Shown: positions 17,284 to 26,257 of the stretch, piece after piece
Numbering within the stretch: position 1 is the first letter of the stretch
How the letters are laid out: each line of letters starts with the position of its first letter
DNA from: Subtercola sp.
GTDB lineage: Bacteria > Actinomycetota > Actinomycetes > Actinomycetales > Microbacteriaceae
NCBI GenBank assembly: GCA_025463765.1
Contig: JAODBC010000044.1
Location: 1-64,000 of the forward strand
Direction of reading: 5' to 3'
DNA: 64,000 bases
The notes under the pieces: generated by a model
Database searches by the model: none
Told to the model about the DNA's origin: nothing
Seen by the model: the letters and a program-made list of their open reading frames with translations, nothing else
Position numbers and translations under genes: made by a program

Positions 17284-18267
17284 GTGGATGATCGAACCCT
17301 CGCCGAGCTGATACGGGGGTGTGCCTATCCGGCGTTCGGGGATGTCTCCTACCCGCGGGCCGATGTGGCCGACCTCAGGCTCCCATCGGACATCGTCGAT
17401 ACTGCGAAGAATCCAGCGAGTGTCGTGTTGCGCCTTGAGGGCGATGCGCGATTCGTCGACATCGTCTACAGCACGTCGAGCGCGCAGAGCGCTGCGCAGA
17501 ATTGGAGAGCGCCGGCAGCAGGTACGACGTTCATCGCCTATGACGGCCGAGCGCCGCTCGGTGAGGCCGACGCGGTGATCGGTGGGGGAACGGTTCGGCT
17601 CCCTGTGGGTACTGGAACCACGACGATCTACCTTCCCGAGGGTCTGCGACCAACGATCGACGAGGTCAGGCCAATCGACGGTGATGTGATGCCGGTGCCG
17701 CAAGAGCCCAGATGGCTCGCTTACGGGGATTCGATCACCGAGGGGTGGGGCGCCGCATCCGCTGCATCGTCATGGGTCGCAACCGTGTCGCGAGAACTCG
17801 GGTGGGAGGCAGTCAATCTCGGATATGCCGGTTGTGGTCGTGGCGAGCTCGCCGTCGCGGACGCCATGAGCCGCCTGCAGGCCGATGTCGTCTCGATAGC
17901 TTTCGGCACGAATTGCTGGAGCATGGTCGCCTTCGACGAAGCGCTGCTCGAAGCCACGCTGGCCGCATTCGTCGCAACTGTGCGGCAGGGGCTCGCTCAT
18001 GCCCCGATCGTTCTGGCGTCGCCGATTCATCGACCCGACGCCGAGACCACGCCCAATCGGCTCGGATGCACGCTCGCCGATCTCAGAGACGCTTTCGAGC
18101 GCACAGTCCTGCGCCTGCAGGCCCAGGATCCCCTCATCACTCTCGTCTCCGGAGGGGATCTGGTGACCGCGGCCGAGCTCATCGACCGCGTGCACCCCGA
18201 CGATGCGGGGCATCGCTTGATCGCTGATGCGATGAAGGCTGCCCTGGCGGCCGCTCTTCACTCGTAG
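17284..18267 (+). CDS. SGNH/GDSL hydrolase
   Basis: A 327-residue esterase. The second half has SGNH blocks: GDSITEG (148-154, nucleophile Ser150), a Gly in GYAGCGRGE, Asn in FGTNCW and the catalytic Asp/His in DRVHPDDAGH. The first 140 residues form a beta-rich N-terminal domain like that of two-domain GDSL esterases. No signal peptide, so probably cytosolic. GTG start after a 12-bp gap. It could hydrolyse an ester or thioester intermediate; it closes the CoA-ligase operon and runs convergent to the importer operon. Confidence 0.8.
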   Translation: MDDRTLAELIRGCAYPAFGDVSYPRADVADLRLPSDIVDTAKNPASVVLRLEGDARFVDIVYSTSSAQSAAQNWRAPAAGTTFIAYDGRAPLGEADAVIGGGTVRLPVGTGTTTIYLPEGLRPTIDEVRPIDGDVMPVPQEPRWLAYGDSITEGWGAASAASSWVATVSRELGWEAVNLGYAGCGRGELAVADAMSRLQADVVSIAFGTNCWSMVAFDEALLEATLAAFVATVRQGLAHAPIVLASPIHRPDAETTPNRLGCTLADLRDAFERTVLRLQAQDPLITLVSGGDLVTAAELIDRVHPDDAGHRLIADAMKAALAAALHS

Positions 18268-18358
18268 CGTCGCGACCCGAATACGAAGCACTCCCGAGCG
18301 CGCGAACTCTGGCGCGCATGTGTGACTCGTAATGGGCGTGGGTGTCGTCGGAGCCGAC

Positions 18359-18956
18359 TCAGGCGATGACGATCCCCCCGTTCGGTGAGAGATTCTGCCC
18401 CGTCAGATAGCTGCTCATGTCGGACGCGAGGAACAAGGCTGCTTGGGCGACATCGTTCGCTTCGCCGAGTCGACGCAACGGTATCGAAGGCAGCCATTGC
18501 TCTAACACCTCCGCGGGATAGAACTTGCTCATACCAGCGTCGATGATTCCGGGGGACAACGCGTTCACTCTGATGCCCGATGGCCCTGTTGCTCTGGCCA
18601 ACGACCGCACAAAGCCCAAGATGCCTCCTTTCGCGGCCGAATAGTGAAGCGGTCCGATTCCCGCGGTTCCGGCAATGCTCGAGACGCAGACGATGGACCC
18701 TCCGCGGCTTCTCATCAACGGAACGGCCGCGCGAGCGCAGCGAAAGGTCCCGGTCAACGTCGATCATTCGTGACCACGCGATCGATCGATCAGTGTGTGC
18801 GCGGCAACGCTCTGCGACGAACTCGGCCTTGTCTCGGTCGATGTCGTTGACTCCCACAATGGCGCCTTGACGGGCGAACAGCTCAGCGATCTGTTGACCG
18901 AGGCCGCCGCCCGCACCAGTGATCAAAGCGAACCGACCGGCCAAGCCTCCGGTCAC
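18359..18956 (-). pseudogene. broken SDR gene (internal deletion plus frameshift)
   Basis: The 5' part, GTG start at 18956, encodes an SDR N-terminus with TGAGGGLG and VNDIDRD. The 3' part encodes LTGTFRCARAAVPLM, SSIAGTAG, YSAAK and the C-terminal TGQNLSPNGG, but in another frame. The frames switch near 18757, where GACGTTGACCGGG would need about five more bases to read DVNLTGTF. The two parts sum to about 200 residues instead of about 250, and the alpha-4/NNAG region is missing. The GTG start overlaps the upstream ATPase stop, so this was once the last gene of the importer operon. It should be non-functional unless the sequence is in error. Confidence 0.75.
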
Positions 18957-19678
18957 GCAGTCACCTCGTCGCTTTCGATCGGATCGTGCTCAGCATCGGC
19001 AGCGAAGTAGGAGGCCTGGAGGTCGCCCACGCGGTCGGCGATCTCCGCCGCCTGACCGCTGAGCACTACCCGCCCACGCTGGAGAACGTATACCCGGTCG
19101 GCGATGGCGAGAGCTTCTCTCACGTGCTGTTCGACAAGCAGAACGCCGACGCCGGTATCGGCAGCAGCACGGAGGGCCTGCAGCAGCCGCTTCACGATGA
19201 CGGGAGCCAGTCCGAGCGACAGCTCGTCGGCCAGAATGACCGACGGGTTGCGAGACAGAACTCGGGCGAGTGCCAACATCTGTTGCTGGCCACCCGAGAG
19301 CAGGCCGACCTTTCGGTGTAGGTGTGCTTCAAGCTCGGGGAACAGCTCAAGAGCCCTCGCCGTGTCACTGCGGCAGACACGGAGGTTCTCGGCCACCGTG
19401 AGCCCCATCAGCACGGTGCGTTCTTCTCCGATGACGCCGAGCCCCGACTGTACGCGCTTGTGCAGCGGAGCCGTTGTCGGCCTGCCGAAGAGCTCAACGT
19501 CGCCACCGAGCGGCGTGAGTGCACCCGCGAGTGTCATCAGTGTGGTCGTCTTGCCTGCGCCGTTCGGCCCGAGGAGGGCGACGATCTCCCCGGGTTCGAT
19601 CGAAAGGTCGAGGTCTCTGACGATGACCACCTTGCCGTAGCCGGCCGACAGTCCGCGCGCTTCGATGATTGCGGTCAT
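18953..19678 (-). CDS. branched-chain-type ABC transporter ATPase (LivF-like)
   Basis: A 241-residue ATPase with Walker A GPNGAGKTT (about 37-45), signature LSGGQQQMLALAR, a Walker B-like ILADELSLGL and the switch His in EQHVREAL. Its length and the short helical insert GLGVIGEERTVLMGLTVAENL are typical of LivF. It energises the importer together with the ATPase domain fused to the permeases, and its start overlaps that gene by 4 bp. Confidence 0.9.
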   Translation of the reverse strand: MTAIIEARGLSAGYGKVVIVRDLDLSIEPGEIVALLGPNGAGKTTTLMTLAGALTPLGGDVELFGRPTTAPLHKRVQSGLGVIGEERTVLMGLTVAENLRVCRSDTARALELFPELEAHLHRKVGLLSGGQQQMLALARVLSRNPSVILADELSLGLAPVIVKRLLQALRAAADTGVGVLLVEQHVREALAIADRVYVLQRGRVVLSGQAAEIADRVGDLQASYFAADAEHDPIESDEVTA

Positions 19679-22491
19679 GCCGCGCCTCCCGTCACAGGCA
19701 CACTCACGACGGGAGTCGCACCGGTGCGCAGTTCCTCGTCAGCCGGTGCTTCGCCGAGATAGGCGCGAACGACGTCGGAATGCTGAAGCACGTCGACGGG
19801 TGGCCCTTCGATGACGAATCGACCGAAGTCGAGCACGATCAGTCTGGAGCAGGTCGCTCTGAGCAGCGACATGTCGTGCTCGATGATGAGGATGCCGATG
19901 CCGAGATTCTGAGCGAGGCGGTGGAGCAGTTCGGCCAGCTCGGCAGTTTCGGTGTCGTCCAACCCTGCGGCCGGCTCGTCGAGCAGAAGCATCCGAGGCC
20001 GGCAAGCGACGGCTCGCCCGATACCGACGAGGCGCGCGACGCCGTGTGGAAGTGAGGACGGTCGCGAGTCCAGGTAGGGTTCGAGCCCGAAGTCGGCGAT
20101 GATCCCCGCCAGCGCCCTCTCCCCTTTCGAGGATTTTCGAGAGGCGTTCGTGTTTCGAGCCCTGTCGTTCCCCGACCGGCTGACAAGGAGGTTCTCCCGC
20201 ACGGTCATCTCGTTGAAGAGTTCGACGCCCTGCCACGATCGAACGAGTCCGTCGCGAGCGCGAGCATGCGGTGAGAACTTGCTGATCGGGCGGCCATCGA
20301 AGTACACCTCTCCCGACGTCGGGCTGGTGAATCCGGTGATCACATCGAGCATCGTCGTCTTTCCGGCCCCATTCGGGCCCATGAGCCCCACGATCTCGCC
20401 AGGATTCACGCGGAAGCTGATGGAGTCGAGTGCGACGAGACCGCCGAAGCGCACGGTGACATTGCGTACCTCGAGGGTTGCGTCAGGGCGAGCGTCGCTC
20501 GCGGGTGGCGCGAGAGCCTCCACAGCAGGCGTTGATCGTCGACCGGCCTCCCGCGCAGAAGTCCGACGGGTGCGCCACCGGTCGCGCAGCCTGTTGAGCG
20601 ACTCCGAGTTGACTGCGGCGAGCCCGTCGGGCGCCACCCTGAGAATCACCAGCACATTGAGCCCGGCGACCACCAGCAACCAGTAGTCGATCTGTCCGAC
20701 GCCGGGGAAGATCGTGTTGAGGATCTGCGTGACGATTCCTCCGTTTGCCGAGAGTGCGCCGGCGGGCGCGCCGGAGACCCAGCCCACGCCTCCGAATACG
20801 GAGAACAGCACGACCTCCATTGAGCCGAAGACATCGAAGAAGTTGAGCTGGATGTGCGTGCTTCGGAACCCGAGGATGATGCCTCCGGCTCCGGCAACGA
20901 CTCCGGCGAGCGCACATGCGAAGAGCTTCGCGCCCACAACGTTGATTCCCAGAGAGGCTGCAGCTCGTTCATTTCCTCGAACGGCGAGCATCTCGCGGCC
21001 GCGGCGAGCTCGGCGTACTGCCACCAAGATGAGGCTGACGACGATGATGACGACAAGAGCGAATGCGCCGTAGACGCGCGGGGTGAGGATCGGATCCAGA
21101 TCGATTCCGAATACGCTCGGGGAAGCGACTGTCAGACCCTCGAATCCGCCGGTCAGTGCGGGGTTGGTGAATACCATGGCTTCCAGCACCGACGCCAGAC
21201 CGAGGGTGACGATCGCGAAGTTGACGCCTCGAGTGCGCACGGAGAGCAGCGCTACCAGGAGCCCCGTTGCGGTCGCGACGACCAGCCCCACGACGAAGGC
21301 GATCTCGAACGGCCATCCGGCCGAGCCGACGAGAGCGGCAGCCCAGCATCCGGCACCGGCGAGTGCGAATTGAGCGAGAGAGAGCTGGCCCGCAAAACCG
21401 GTGACGACGACCACCGAGAGAACCACCAAGGTGAAGCCGAACGTGATTATCAGTCCGTTCGCCCAAGAATCCGGAGAGAAGACGAGCAACGCGACGCCGA
21501 TTGCTATCGCTATTGCGAGGGTCCCCGGCCGCAGGATGCCCGGTCCAGGCAGGGGGAGGCTTTCGGATGATTCGCCGCGACCCGGTCTGCTGCGTCCGGT
21601 GAGTACGAGCACGACGATGATGATGACGAGCGGAACCATCTCAGGCAGTCCGACGAGCGAGGCCGGATCCATTTTGAACGCATCAGCGATGTTGGTCTGG
21701 AAGTAAGAGAGTTCCGACTGGAGAACACCGATTCCGATGGCAGCGATGACGGTGATCGCGAACGACTGGAAGCGGCCGACGAGTGCGGCCGCCAGCGCGG
21801 GGATCACGGTCAGCGCGAGCACGCTGGACGACAGCGTCAGAATCGGTGCGAGAAGAATCGCAGCAAGCGCCGACAGAACGCCCGCGATTGCGAAGTTCGT
21901 GAGTTCGAGCTTCGTCGGCGACCAGCCAGAGGCCGAGGTCACGAACCTGCTCTCTGCGACAGCGGAAGTGGCGAGCCCGAACACGGACTTCGTGTAAAGC
22001 AGCCACAGTCCGATTGCGAGAACGATCGCGCTGGCGGTGAGGATCAGCCGGTCGATCGGGATTTCCAAACCCGGAAGAATCGCGATGCGATTTGTGGGGA
22101 GGATGCTCATCGGTTGGCCGCCGTTTCCGCCCCAGATGAGATTCATGACACCCTGCAACAGAGTGAGGAGAGCGACCGTCGCGATCAGGCGAGTGAGTTG
22201 CGATCCCTTTTTCAGCCATCTCAGCAACAGTGCTGTGCCCGCTCCGATGATCCCGCCGAGCACGAGCGAAGCGATGAGTGCGACGACCGAGGGGATTCCC
22301 ATGTCATCGCGAAGCGAATAGAAGACGAAAGCGGCAAGCGCCCCAGAGGCACCTGCCGCGAAGTTCAGTACCCGGGAAGCCTTGAACGACACCACGACCC
22401 CGAGGGCGACGAGTGCGTACATTGCTCCCGAGGCCATACCGAGGATGGCGAAACGCAGGACTTCTGTGGTGAGTGCCGAGTCGACAGTCAT
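19675..22491 (-). CDS. fused branched-chain-type ABC permease-permease-ATPase (LivH-LivM-LivG)
   Basis: One 938-residue reading frame holds three normally separate transporter parts. Residues about 1-300 are a LivH-like permease (GMASGAMYALVALG at the start). Residues about 320-625 are a LivM-like permease (GLIITFGFTLVVLSV, then the loop with RGNERAAASLGINV). After a linker, 670-938 form a LivG-like ATPase with Walker A GPNGAGKT (705-712), signature LPHGVARLVGIGRA and Walker B LLLDEPAAGLDD. No stop interrupts the junctions. Start ATG after AAAGGAG. With LivF and the lipoprotein SBP it makes a complete importer for a small carboxylate or similar anion. Confidence 0.9.
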   Translation of the reverse strand: MTVDSALTTEVLRFAILGMASGAMYALVALGVVVSFKASRVLNFAAGASGALAAFVFYSLRDDMGIPSVVALIASLVLGGIIGAGTALLLRWLKKGSQLTRLIATVALLTLLQGVMNLIWGGNGGQPMSILPTNRIAILPGLEIPIDRLILTASAIVLAIGLWLLYTKSVFGLATSAVAESRFVTSASGWSPTKLELTNFAIAGVLSALAAILLAPILTLSSSVLALTVIPALAAALVGRFQSFAITVIAAIGIGVLQSELSYFQTNIADAFKMDPASLVGLPEMVPLVIIIVVLVLTGRSRPGRGESSESLPLPGPGILRPGTLAIAIAIGVALLVFSPDSWANGLIITFGFTLVVLSVVVVTGFAGQLSLAQFALAGAGCWAAALVGSAGWPFEIAFVVGLVVATATGLLVALLSVRTRGVNFAIVTLGLASVLEAMVFTNPALTGGFEGLTVASPSVFGIDLDPILTPRVYGAFALVVIIVVSLILVAVRRARRGREMLAVRGNERAAASLGINVVGAKLFACALAGVVAGAGGIILGFRSTHIQLNFFDVFGSMEVVLFSVFGGVGWVSGAPAGALSANGGIVTQILNTIFPGVGQIDYWLLVVAGLNVLVILRVAPDGLAAVNSESLNRLRDRWRTRRTSAREAGRRSTPAVEALAPPASDARPDATLEVRNVTVRFGGLVALDSISFRVNPGEIVGLMGPNGAGKTTMLDVITGFTSPTSGEVYFDGRPISKFSPHARARDGLVRSWQGVELFNEMTVRENLLVSRSGNDRARNTNASRKSSKGERALAGIIADFGLEPYLDSRPSSLPHGVARLVGIGRAVACRPRMLLLDEPAAGLDDTETAELAELLHRLAQNLGIGILIIEHDMSLLRATCSRLIVLDFGRFVIEGPPVDVLQHSDVVRAYLGEAPADEELRTGATPVVSVPVTGGAA

Positions 22492-22516
22492 TCGTTCCCA
22501 TCTCCTTTAATGGTGT

Positions 22517-22553
22517 GGTCGGGGCTTCCGAATTCCGTAGGGAAGCCCCGACC
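22517..22553 (-). terminator. strong intercistronic hairpin between SBP and permease genes
   Basis: A perfect 13-bp stem (GGTCGGGGCTTCC at 22517-22529 with 22541-22553) with an 11-nt loop lies after the binding-protein gene and just before the AAGGAG site of the permease fusion. It has no U tract on the minus-strand transcript. Such hairpins often stabilise the upstream SBP message or attenuate readthrough so that more SBP than permease is made. Confidence 0.55.
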
Positions 22554-22613
22554 TTTCGTTCGATCAGCGCGGTGGGCCGTTCGGCGGTCGATGCCGAACG
22601 AACGGGCGGACCG

Positions 22614-23867
22614 TTAGGTGCCGACGATGGTGAAAGGTTGCATGAAGTTCACGAACCCATCGGTGACAGGAACGGAAGTGCCGTTTTTCACTTCCGTGAG
22701 CACGATGTCATCGGTGAAGGCGCGCAGCTTCGAGAAGGGCGAGCTCGCTGGGAACGGACTCTTGCTGAAGTCTGTGGGAGCGAGTTCGGGCCTTTGGATC
22801 TCTCCCGACGAATTCAGCAGTTTGACGAGGTTCGCAGGGCTGACGTCTGTCTGGCCCTTCAGAAGATCGGCGATGATGTGCACGCTCGACCACGAGGCTA
22901 TCGAGCTGTTGGTGTTCGTGGCCTTGCCGAAACCGGCAGCGCCCATCTCACTCAGGTACTGAGCGATACCGGTGTTCTTGGTGTCGGTCGCCGGCCAGAC
23001 GAATCCAGCTGCATAGATGCCGTTGGCTTTATCGCCCAGTGTCTGAAGAAGCTTCGGAGAAGACAGAACTGTCGATGCTCCGACGAAGTGTGTCTGGGTG
23101 AAATCCACGCCCTGTTCTGTCAGCGCGGTGACAAGGGGAGCCATCAATGCGGCCGACACGAGCGGGATGATCGTGTCCGCGCCACTGGCGATGGCGCGCG
23201 CGGCGTACTGATTGAGATCTGTGGCCGTCGGCGGCATGAGCACGGGGTCGGCGAAGTCCATTCCCATATTTGTGATGCTGCTCTTGAGGCCGTCGATGAC
23301 ACCACCGAGCGCCGGCACGTTGAGGCTGACGACGACTGCCTTCTTTCCACCGAGCGACTTCGCACCTTGTGCCGCCGCGGTGAGAATGGTGAGGGTGTTT
23401 TGAAGCGGGAATGACAGGTCTGACGTGTTGTCCAGCGAAGAAGATGCGGTGTTTCCGACCCACGGAATTCCCGCGGGCGTGAGAATCGGCCAGATACTAT
23501 CGCCGAGTGTGCTGGTGCCGCCCACGACAGCGAGCACCTTCTCTGAAACCGCCTCGCGGGCGCACGCTTCGCCCGCATTCGGGTCGAGCTTGTCGTCACA
23601 GGTCAGAATCTGCACCGGTCGGCCAAGTTCGCAATCGTTGGTCACTGCCAGACCGGCGGCCTGCGCGCCTTGCCAGATCTCCGGCGTCTGCTGTGCCGGG
23701 CTGTCGACTGTCGTGATCGACATCAGCTTGATCGGGTCGCCCGGGCAATTGGCGGTGGCTTGGGGTGCTGCGCCTGACTGGCTGCAGCCCGTGAGGGCAG
23801 TGGCAGCGAGAGCCAAGGTGATGATGAGGGCGGCCGAGCGACCTGACGATCGTCGTTGATTGATCAT
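22614..23867 (-). CDS. branched-chain-type ABC transporter substrate-binding lipoprotein (LivK-like)
   Basis: A 417-residue extracellular binding protein with a lipoprotein signal: a basic N-terminus, a hydrophobic core and the lipobox ALTGC (Cys28). The mature part has the periplasmic-binding type 1 fold signature (VLAVVGGTSTLGDSIWPIL, VKNT-like C-terminal lobe). Family members bind branched-chain amino acids, aromatic acids or other carboxylates; location between catabolic operons suggests the pathway substrate. First gene of the importer operon; ribosome site GAAAGGAAG. Confidence 0.9.
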   Translation of the reverse strand: MINQRRSSGRSAALIITLALAATALTGCSQSGAAPQATANCPGDPIKLMSITTVDSPAQQTPEIWQGAQAAGLAVTNDCELGRPVQILTCDDKLDPNAGEACAREAVSEKVLAVVGGTSTLGDSIWPILTPAGIPWVGNTASSSLDNTSDLSFPLQNTLTILTAAAQGAKSLGGKKAVVVSLNVPALGGVIDGLKSSITNMGMDFADPVLMPPTATDLNQYAARAIASGADTIIPLVSAALMAPLVTALTEQGVDFTQTHFVGASTVLSSPKLLQTLGDKANGIYAAGFVWPATDTKNTGIAQYLSEMGAAGFGKATNTNSSIASWSSVHIIADLLKGQTDVSPANLVKLLNSSGEIQRPELAPTDFSKSPFPASSPFSKLRAFTDDIVLTEVKNGTSVPVTDGFVNFMQPFTIVGT

Positions 23868-23986
23868 GTTCGCTTCCTTTCAGCTCGTGACAGCTTCGAT
23901 ACTTGATCACAATGCGTCCGTTATGTGGTCATGTTTGCACTCAAGGCGCTTTGATCCAAGGGTCTGCGTATGCATACCTGCTGCCG

Positions 23987-24007
23987 ATGGTCCAATATAC
24001 AGACGCT
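23987..24007. promoter_or_regulatory. operator-like dyad, copy 3
   Basis: ATGGTCC, AATATAC, AGACGCT. The core GGTCCAATATACAGAC differs at two positions from copy 1 at 3836-3851, although the surrounding sequences are unrelated. Confidence 0.55.
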
Positions 24008-24096
24008 ACCCACCTGGCGGAAGACCTAAAGTAAACAAAGTGGTCACGATCGGCTAGTAGCTCACAAACGGGCATCCGAATCGATCAGAAAAATCA

Positions 24097-24117
24097 AGAG
24101 TTCATATGTCGGACTCT
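24097..24117. promoter_or_regulatory. operator-like dyad, copy 4 (best palindrome)
   Basis: AGAGTTC, ATATGTC, GGACTCT: arms are inverted repeats except for one base, with a 7-bp spacer. It lies about 130 bp ahead of the CoA-transferase start. Confidence 0.6.
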
Positions 24118-24227
24118 TAACCACGTTCTTTCGCTGATATCAAAAGCCTGCTACAGTCGCATCGAAATGACAGTCCATTATGCAGACGGAGCTGTCTTGT
24201 GCACATGAACAGATACAGGAGTACACA

Positions 24228-25418
24228 GTGGCCGACCGATTCGACTCAGCAGAAAGCAGTACCGCTGGAGCGCTGTCAGGAATCAGGGTTGTGGACTTCA
24301 CGGCGAACGCCGCAGGTCCGGCGGCGACGATGCTCTTGGCTGATTTCGGCGCCGAGGTGATCAAAATCGAGTCTCCGGGTGGAGACAGTACGAGGCGATG
24401 GGGCGCGGTACGACTCGGCGACGAAGGTGTCACGCCTACGTTCTTGTCGATGAACCGCAATAAGAGCAGCGTCGTTCTCGATCTCAAATCCGACCCGCAC
24501 GACAGACGCGCGGTCGAAGAGCTGATTGCGACAGCCGATGTCGTCATCGAGAGTTTCGCTCCCGGAACGGCGGATCGGTTGGGCATCGGTTACGAACGAC
24601 TGAGCTCAATGAGACCAGAACTCGTCTACTGCAGTGTCTCCGGATTCGGACAGACCGGCCCGCTGTCGGTCAGACCTGGGTTCGACATGCTGATGCAAGC
24701 GTTTTGCGGCCATATGAGCATCACCGGCGAAGACGGTCGCCCGTCGGTTCGCAACGGGCCTTCGGCCATCGACCTGCTCACCGGGGCATTTGCGGCATTC
24801 GGCATTCTCACCGCGCTGCGGTCGCGCGATGCGACGGGGCGCGGGCAACGAGTGGATGCCTCGCTTTTCGACACGGCGGTCTACCTCGTCAGCAATCACC
24901 TCACGGAATACCTCGCCACAGACGTTGTTCCCAGTAAGTTCGGTTCGCATTTTCCGCTCATGGCACCGTATGGAATCTTTGCCGGTGAAGATCGTGAGTT
25001 CTATCTCGGAGTGTCGAGCGATCAGATGTGGCAGCGATTCACTTCGGCGGCGAATCTCGCGATCGGACAAGACCCGAGATTCGAAACGAACGCCGGGCGC
25101 CTTGCTCATCGCGACGAGCTCGACCCGGAACTCACTCGGCTGTTCCGCGAGAAGCCGGCCGCGTATTGGGTGGAGTTGGCGATCGGTCTGGGCGTGCCCA
25201 CCTCCCTGGTGCACACATTAGACGAGGTGGCGGCCCACCCCCAGACGCGCGCGCGAGACCTGCTGGTCGACAGTGGCGTAGAGGGTGTGAAGACTGTCGG
25301 AATTCCGCTGAAGCTCAGCGAGACTCCGGGCGTCGCGCTGCGCCCAGCCCCACGACTCGATGAGCATCGAGCAGTGGTGTTCGCCGACGACCGGTTTTCG
25401 AAGGAGCCACTGTCGTGA
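24228..25418 (+). CDS. family III CoA-transferase (CaiB/BaiF)
   Basis: A 396-residue enzyme that moves CoA between acyl-CoA and a free acid. It has the typical start GIRVVDFTANAAGPAATMLLADFGAEVIKIE and the catalytic Asp in PGFDMLMQA. GTG start (24228) with CAGGAG 6 bp upstream; an ATG 48 bp earlier has no ribosome site. It opens the 13-gene operon of module B and overlaps the crotonase by GTGA. It may activate the imported acid with CoA recycled from the pathway end product. Confidence 0.9.
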   Translation: MADRFDSAESSTAGALSGIRVVDFTANAAGPAATMLLADFGAEVIKIESPGGDSTRRWGAVRLGDEGVTPTFLSMNRNKSSVVLDLKSDPHDRRAVEELIATADVVIESFAPGTADRLGIGYERLSSMRPELVYCSVSGFGQTGPLSVRPGFDMLMQAFCGHMSITGEDGRPSVRNGPSAIDLLTGAFAAFGILTALRSRDATGRGQRVDASLFDTAVYLVSNHLTEYLATDVVPSKFGSHFPLMAPYGIFAGEDREFYLGVSSDQMWQRFTSAANLAIGQDPRFETNAGRLAHRDELDPELTRLFREKPAAYWVELAIGLGVPTSLVHTLDEVAAHPQTRARDLLVDSGVEGVKTVGIPLKLSETPGVALRPAPRLDEHRAVVFADDRFSKEPLS

Positions 25419-26257
25419 CACCGCTCGTCACTCGCGACACGCGCGGTTCCTCAGGGACGATCGGCGTCATCGCCCTGAATCGTCCCGATCGCGCAAACGC
25501 TTTCACTCCCGAGATGGCCCGCGAGCTGAGGGATGCGCTCGATTGGGCGAGCAGCTCGGACCAGGTGAAGGCGATCGTGCTCACGGGCACCGGAAAGCAG
25601 TTCTGCGCAGGCATGGATGCCACGGTGGTGGCGCAGATCGCCCAAGCCCATGAGCGAGGATCAAGCGGTGCGACGGCGTTGCAATCGACACTACTCGAGG
25701 TGCAGCGAGCCACTCTCGCCCTGAGCGCAGTCAGAAAACCCGTAGTCGCCGCGATAAACGGATCGGCCGCTGCGGGAGGACTGGATATCGCATTGGCGTG
25801 CGACTATCGCATTGCGTCGTCGGCAGCGACCTTCGTGCAGAGTTACGCTCGCCTGGGGCTTCCGCCTCTCAACGGCAGCACGTTCTTCCTGGGTCGTCTC
25901 ATTTCGCGTAGCGCCGCGTTTCGGCTCCTCTCGACCGCGGAGTCCCTCACTGCCGATCAGGCGCTGTCGCTCGGCATCGTCGACCGTGTGTATGCCCCCG
26001 AAGATGTTCTCGACGAAGCGATCGACCTGGCCGAGCGGATGTCGATAGCGTCGCCGGAACTGGTCAGCCATCTCAAAGACGAGTTCGACCATCAATACGA
26101 GGGCGAACTCGCCGCGACGCTGGAACGTGCCTTCAGGGCAGGATCCATCTTCGTCGAGTCCGAGGAGTTCAGGCGCGCGAGTGCGCGGATGCTTTCCCCT
26201 GCTCACAGGGCCGCCACCCCTTCTTCTTCGAAGCCGATGGGGGAGGTGGCGCGTTGA
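25415..26257 (+). CDS. enoyl-CoA hydratase/isomerase family
   Basis: A 280-residue crotonase with ALNRPDRANAFT, GKQFCAGMDA and NGSAAAGGLDIAL (oxyanion loops). The active-site loop ARLGLPPLNGSTFFL lacks the usual Gly-Gly/Glu pattern, so hydration is not assured. GTG start overlapping the CoA-transferase stop; a TTG of the next gene overlaps its own stop. Second gene of the module B operon. Confidence 0.85.
   Translation: MTPLVTRDTRGSSGTIGVIALNRPDRANAFTPEMARELRDALDWASSSDQVKAIVLTGTGKQFCAGMDATVVAQIAQAHERGSSGATALQSTLLEVQRATLALSAVRKPVVAAINGSAAAGGLDIALACDYRIASSAATFVQSYARLGLPPLNGSTFFLGRLISRSAAFRLLSTAESLTADQALSLGIVDRVYAPEDVLDEAIDLAERMSIASPELVSHLKDEFDHQYEGELAATLERAFRAGSIFVESEEFRRASARMLSPAHRAATPSSSKPMGEVAR

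Larger units (their letters stand above)
23868..24227. promoter_or_regulatory. divergent promoter region, SBP / CoA-transferase operons
   Basis: These 360 bp contain no gene. They hold the second cluster of AGAGTCC-type dyads: 23987-24007 and 24097-24117, plus a related AGGGTCTG at 23959-23966 that runs into a perfect 10-bp palindrome GTATGCATAC (23968-23977). The shared motif with 3.7-3.9 kb suggests that the same regulator controls both divergent promoters. Confidence 0.6.

Noticed and set aside
24221-24230. AGTACACA near the CoA-transferase start as another AGTRYACT site
   Set aside because: It is the ribosome-site to start-codon spacer, the last base breaks the palindrome, and the rest of that promoter carries the other motif.
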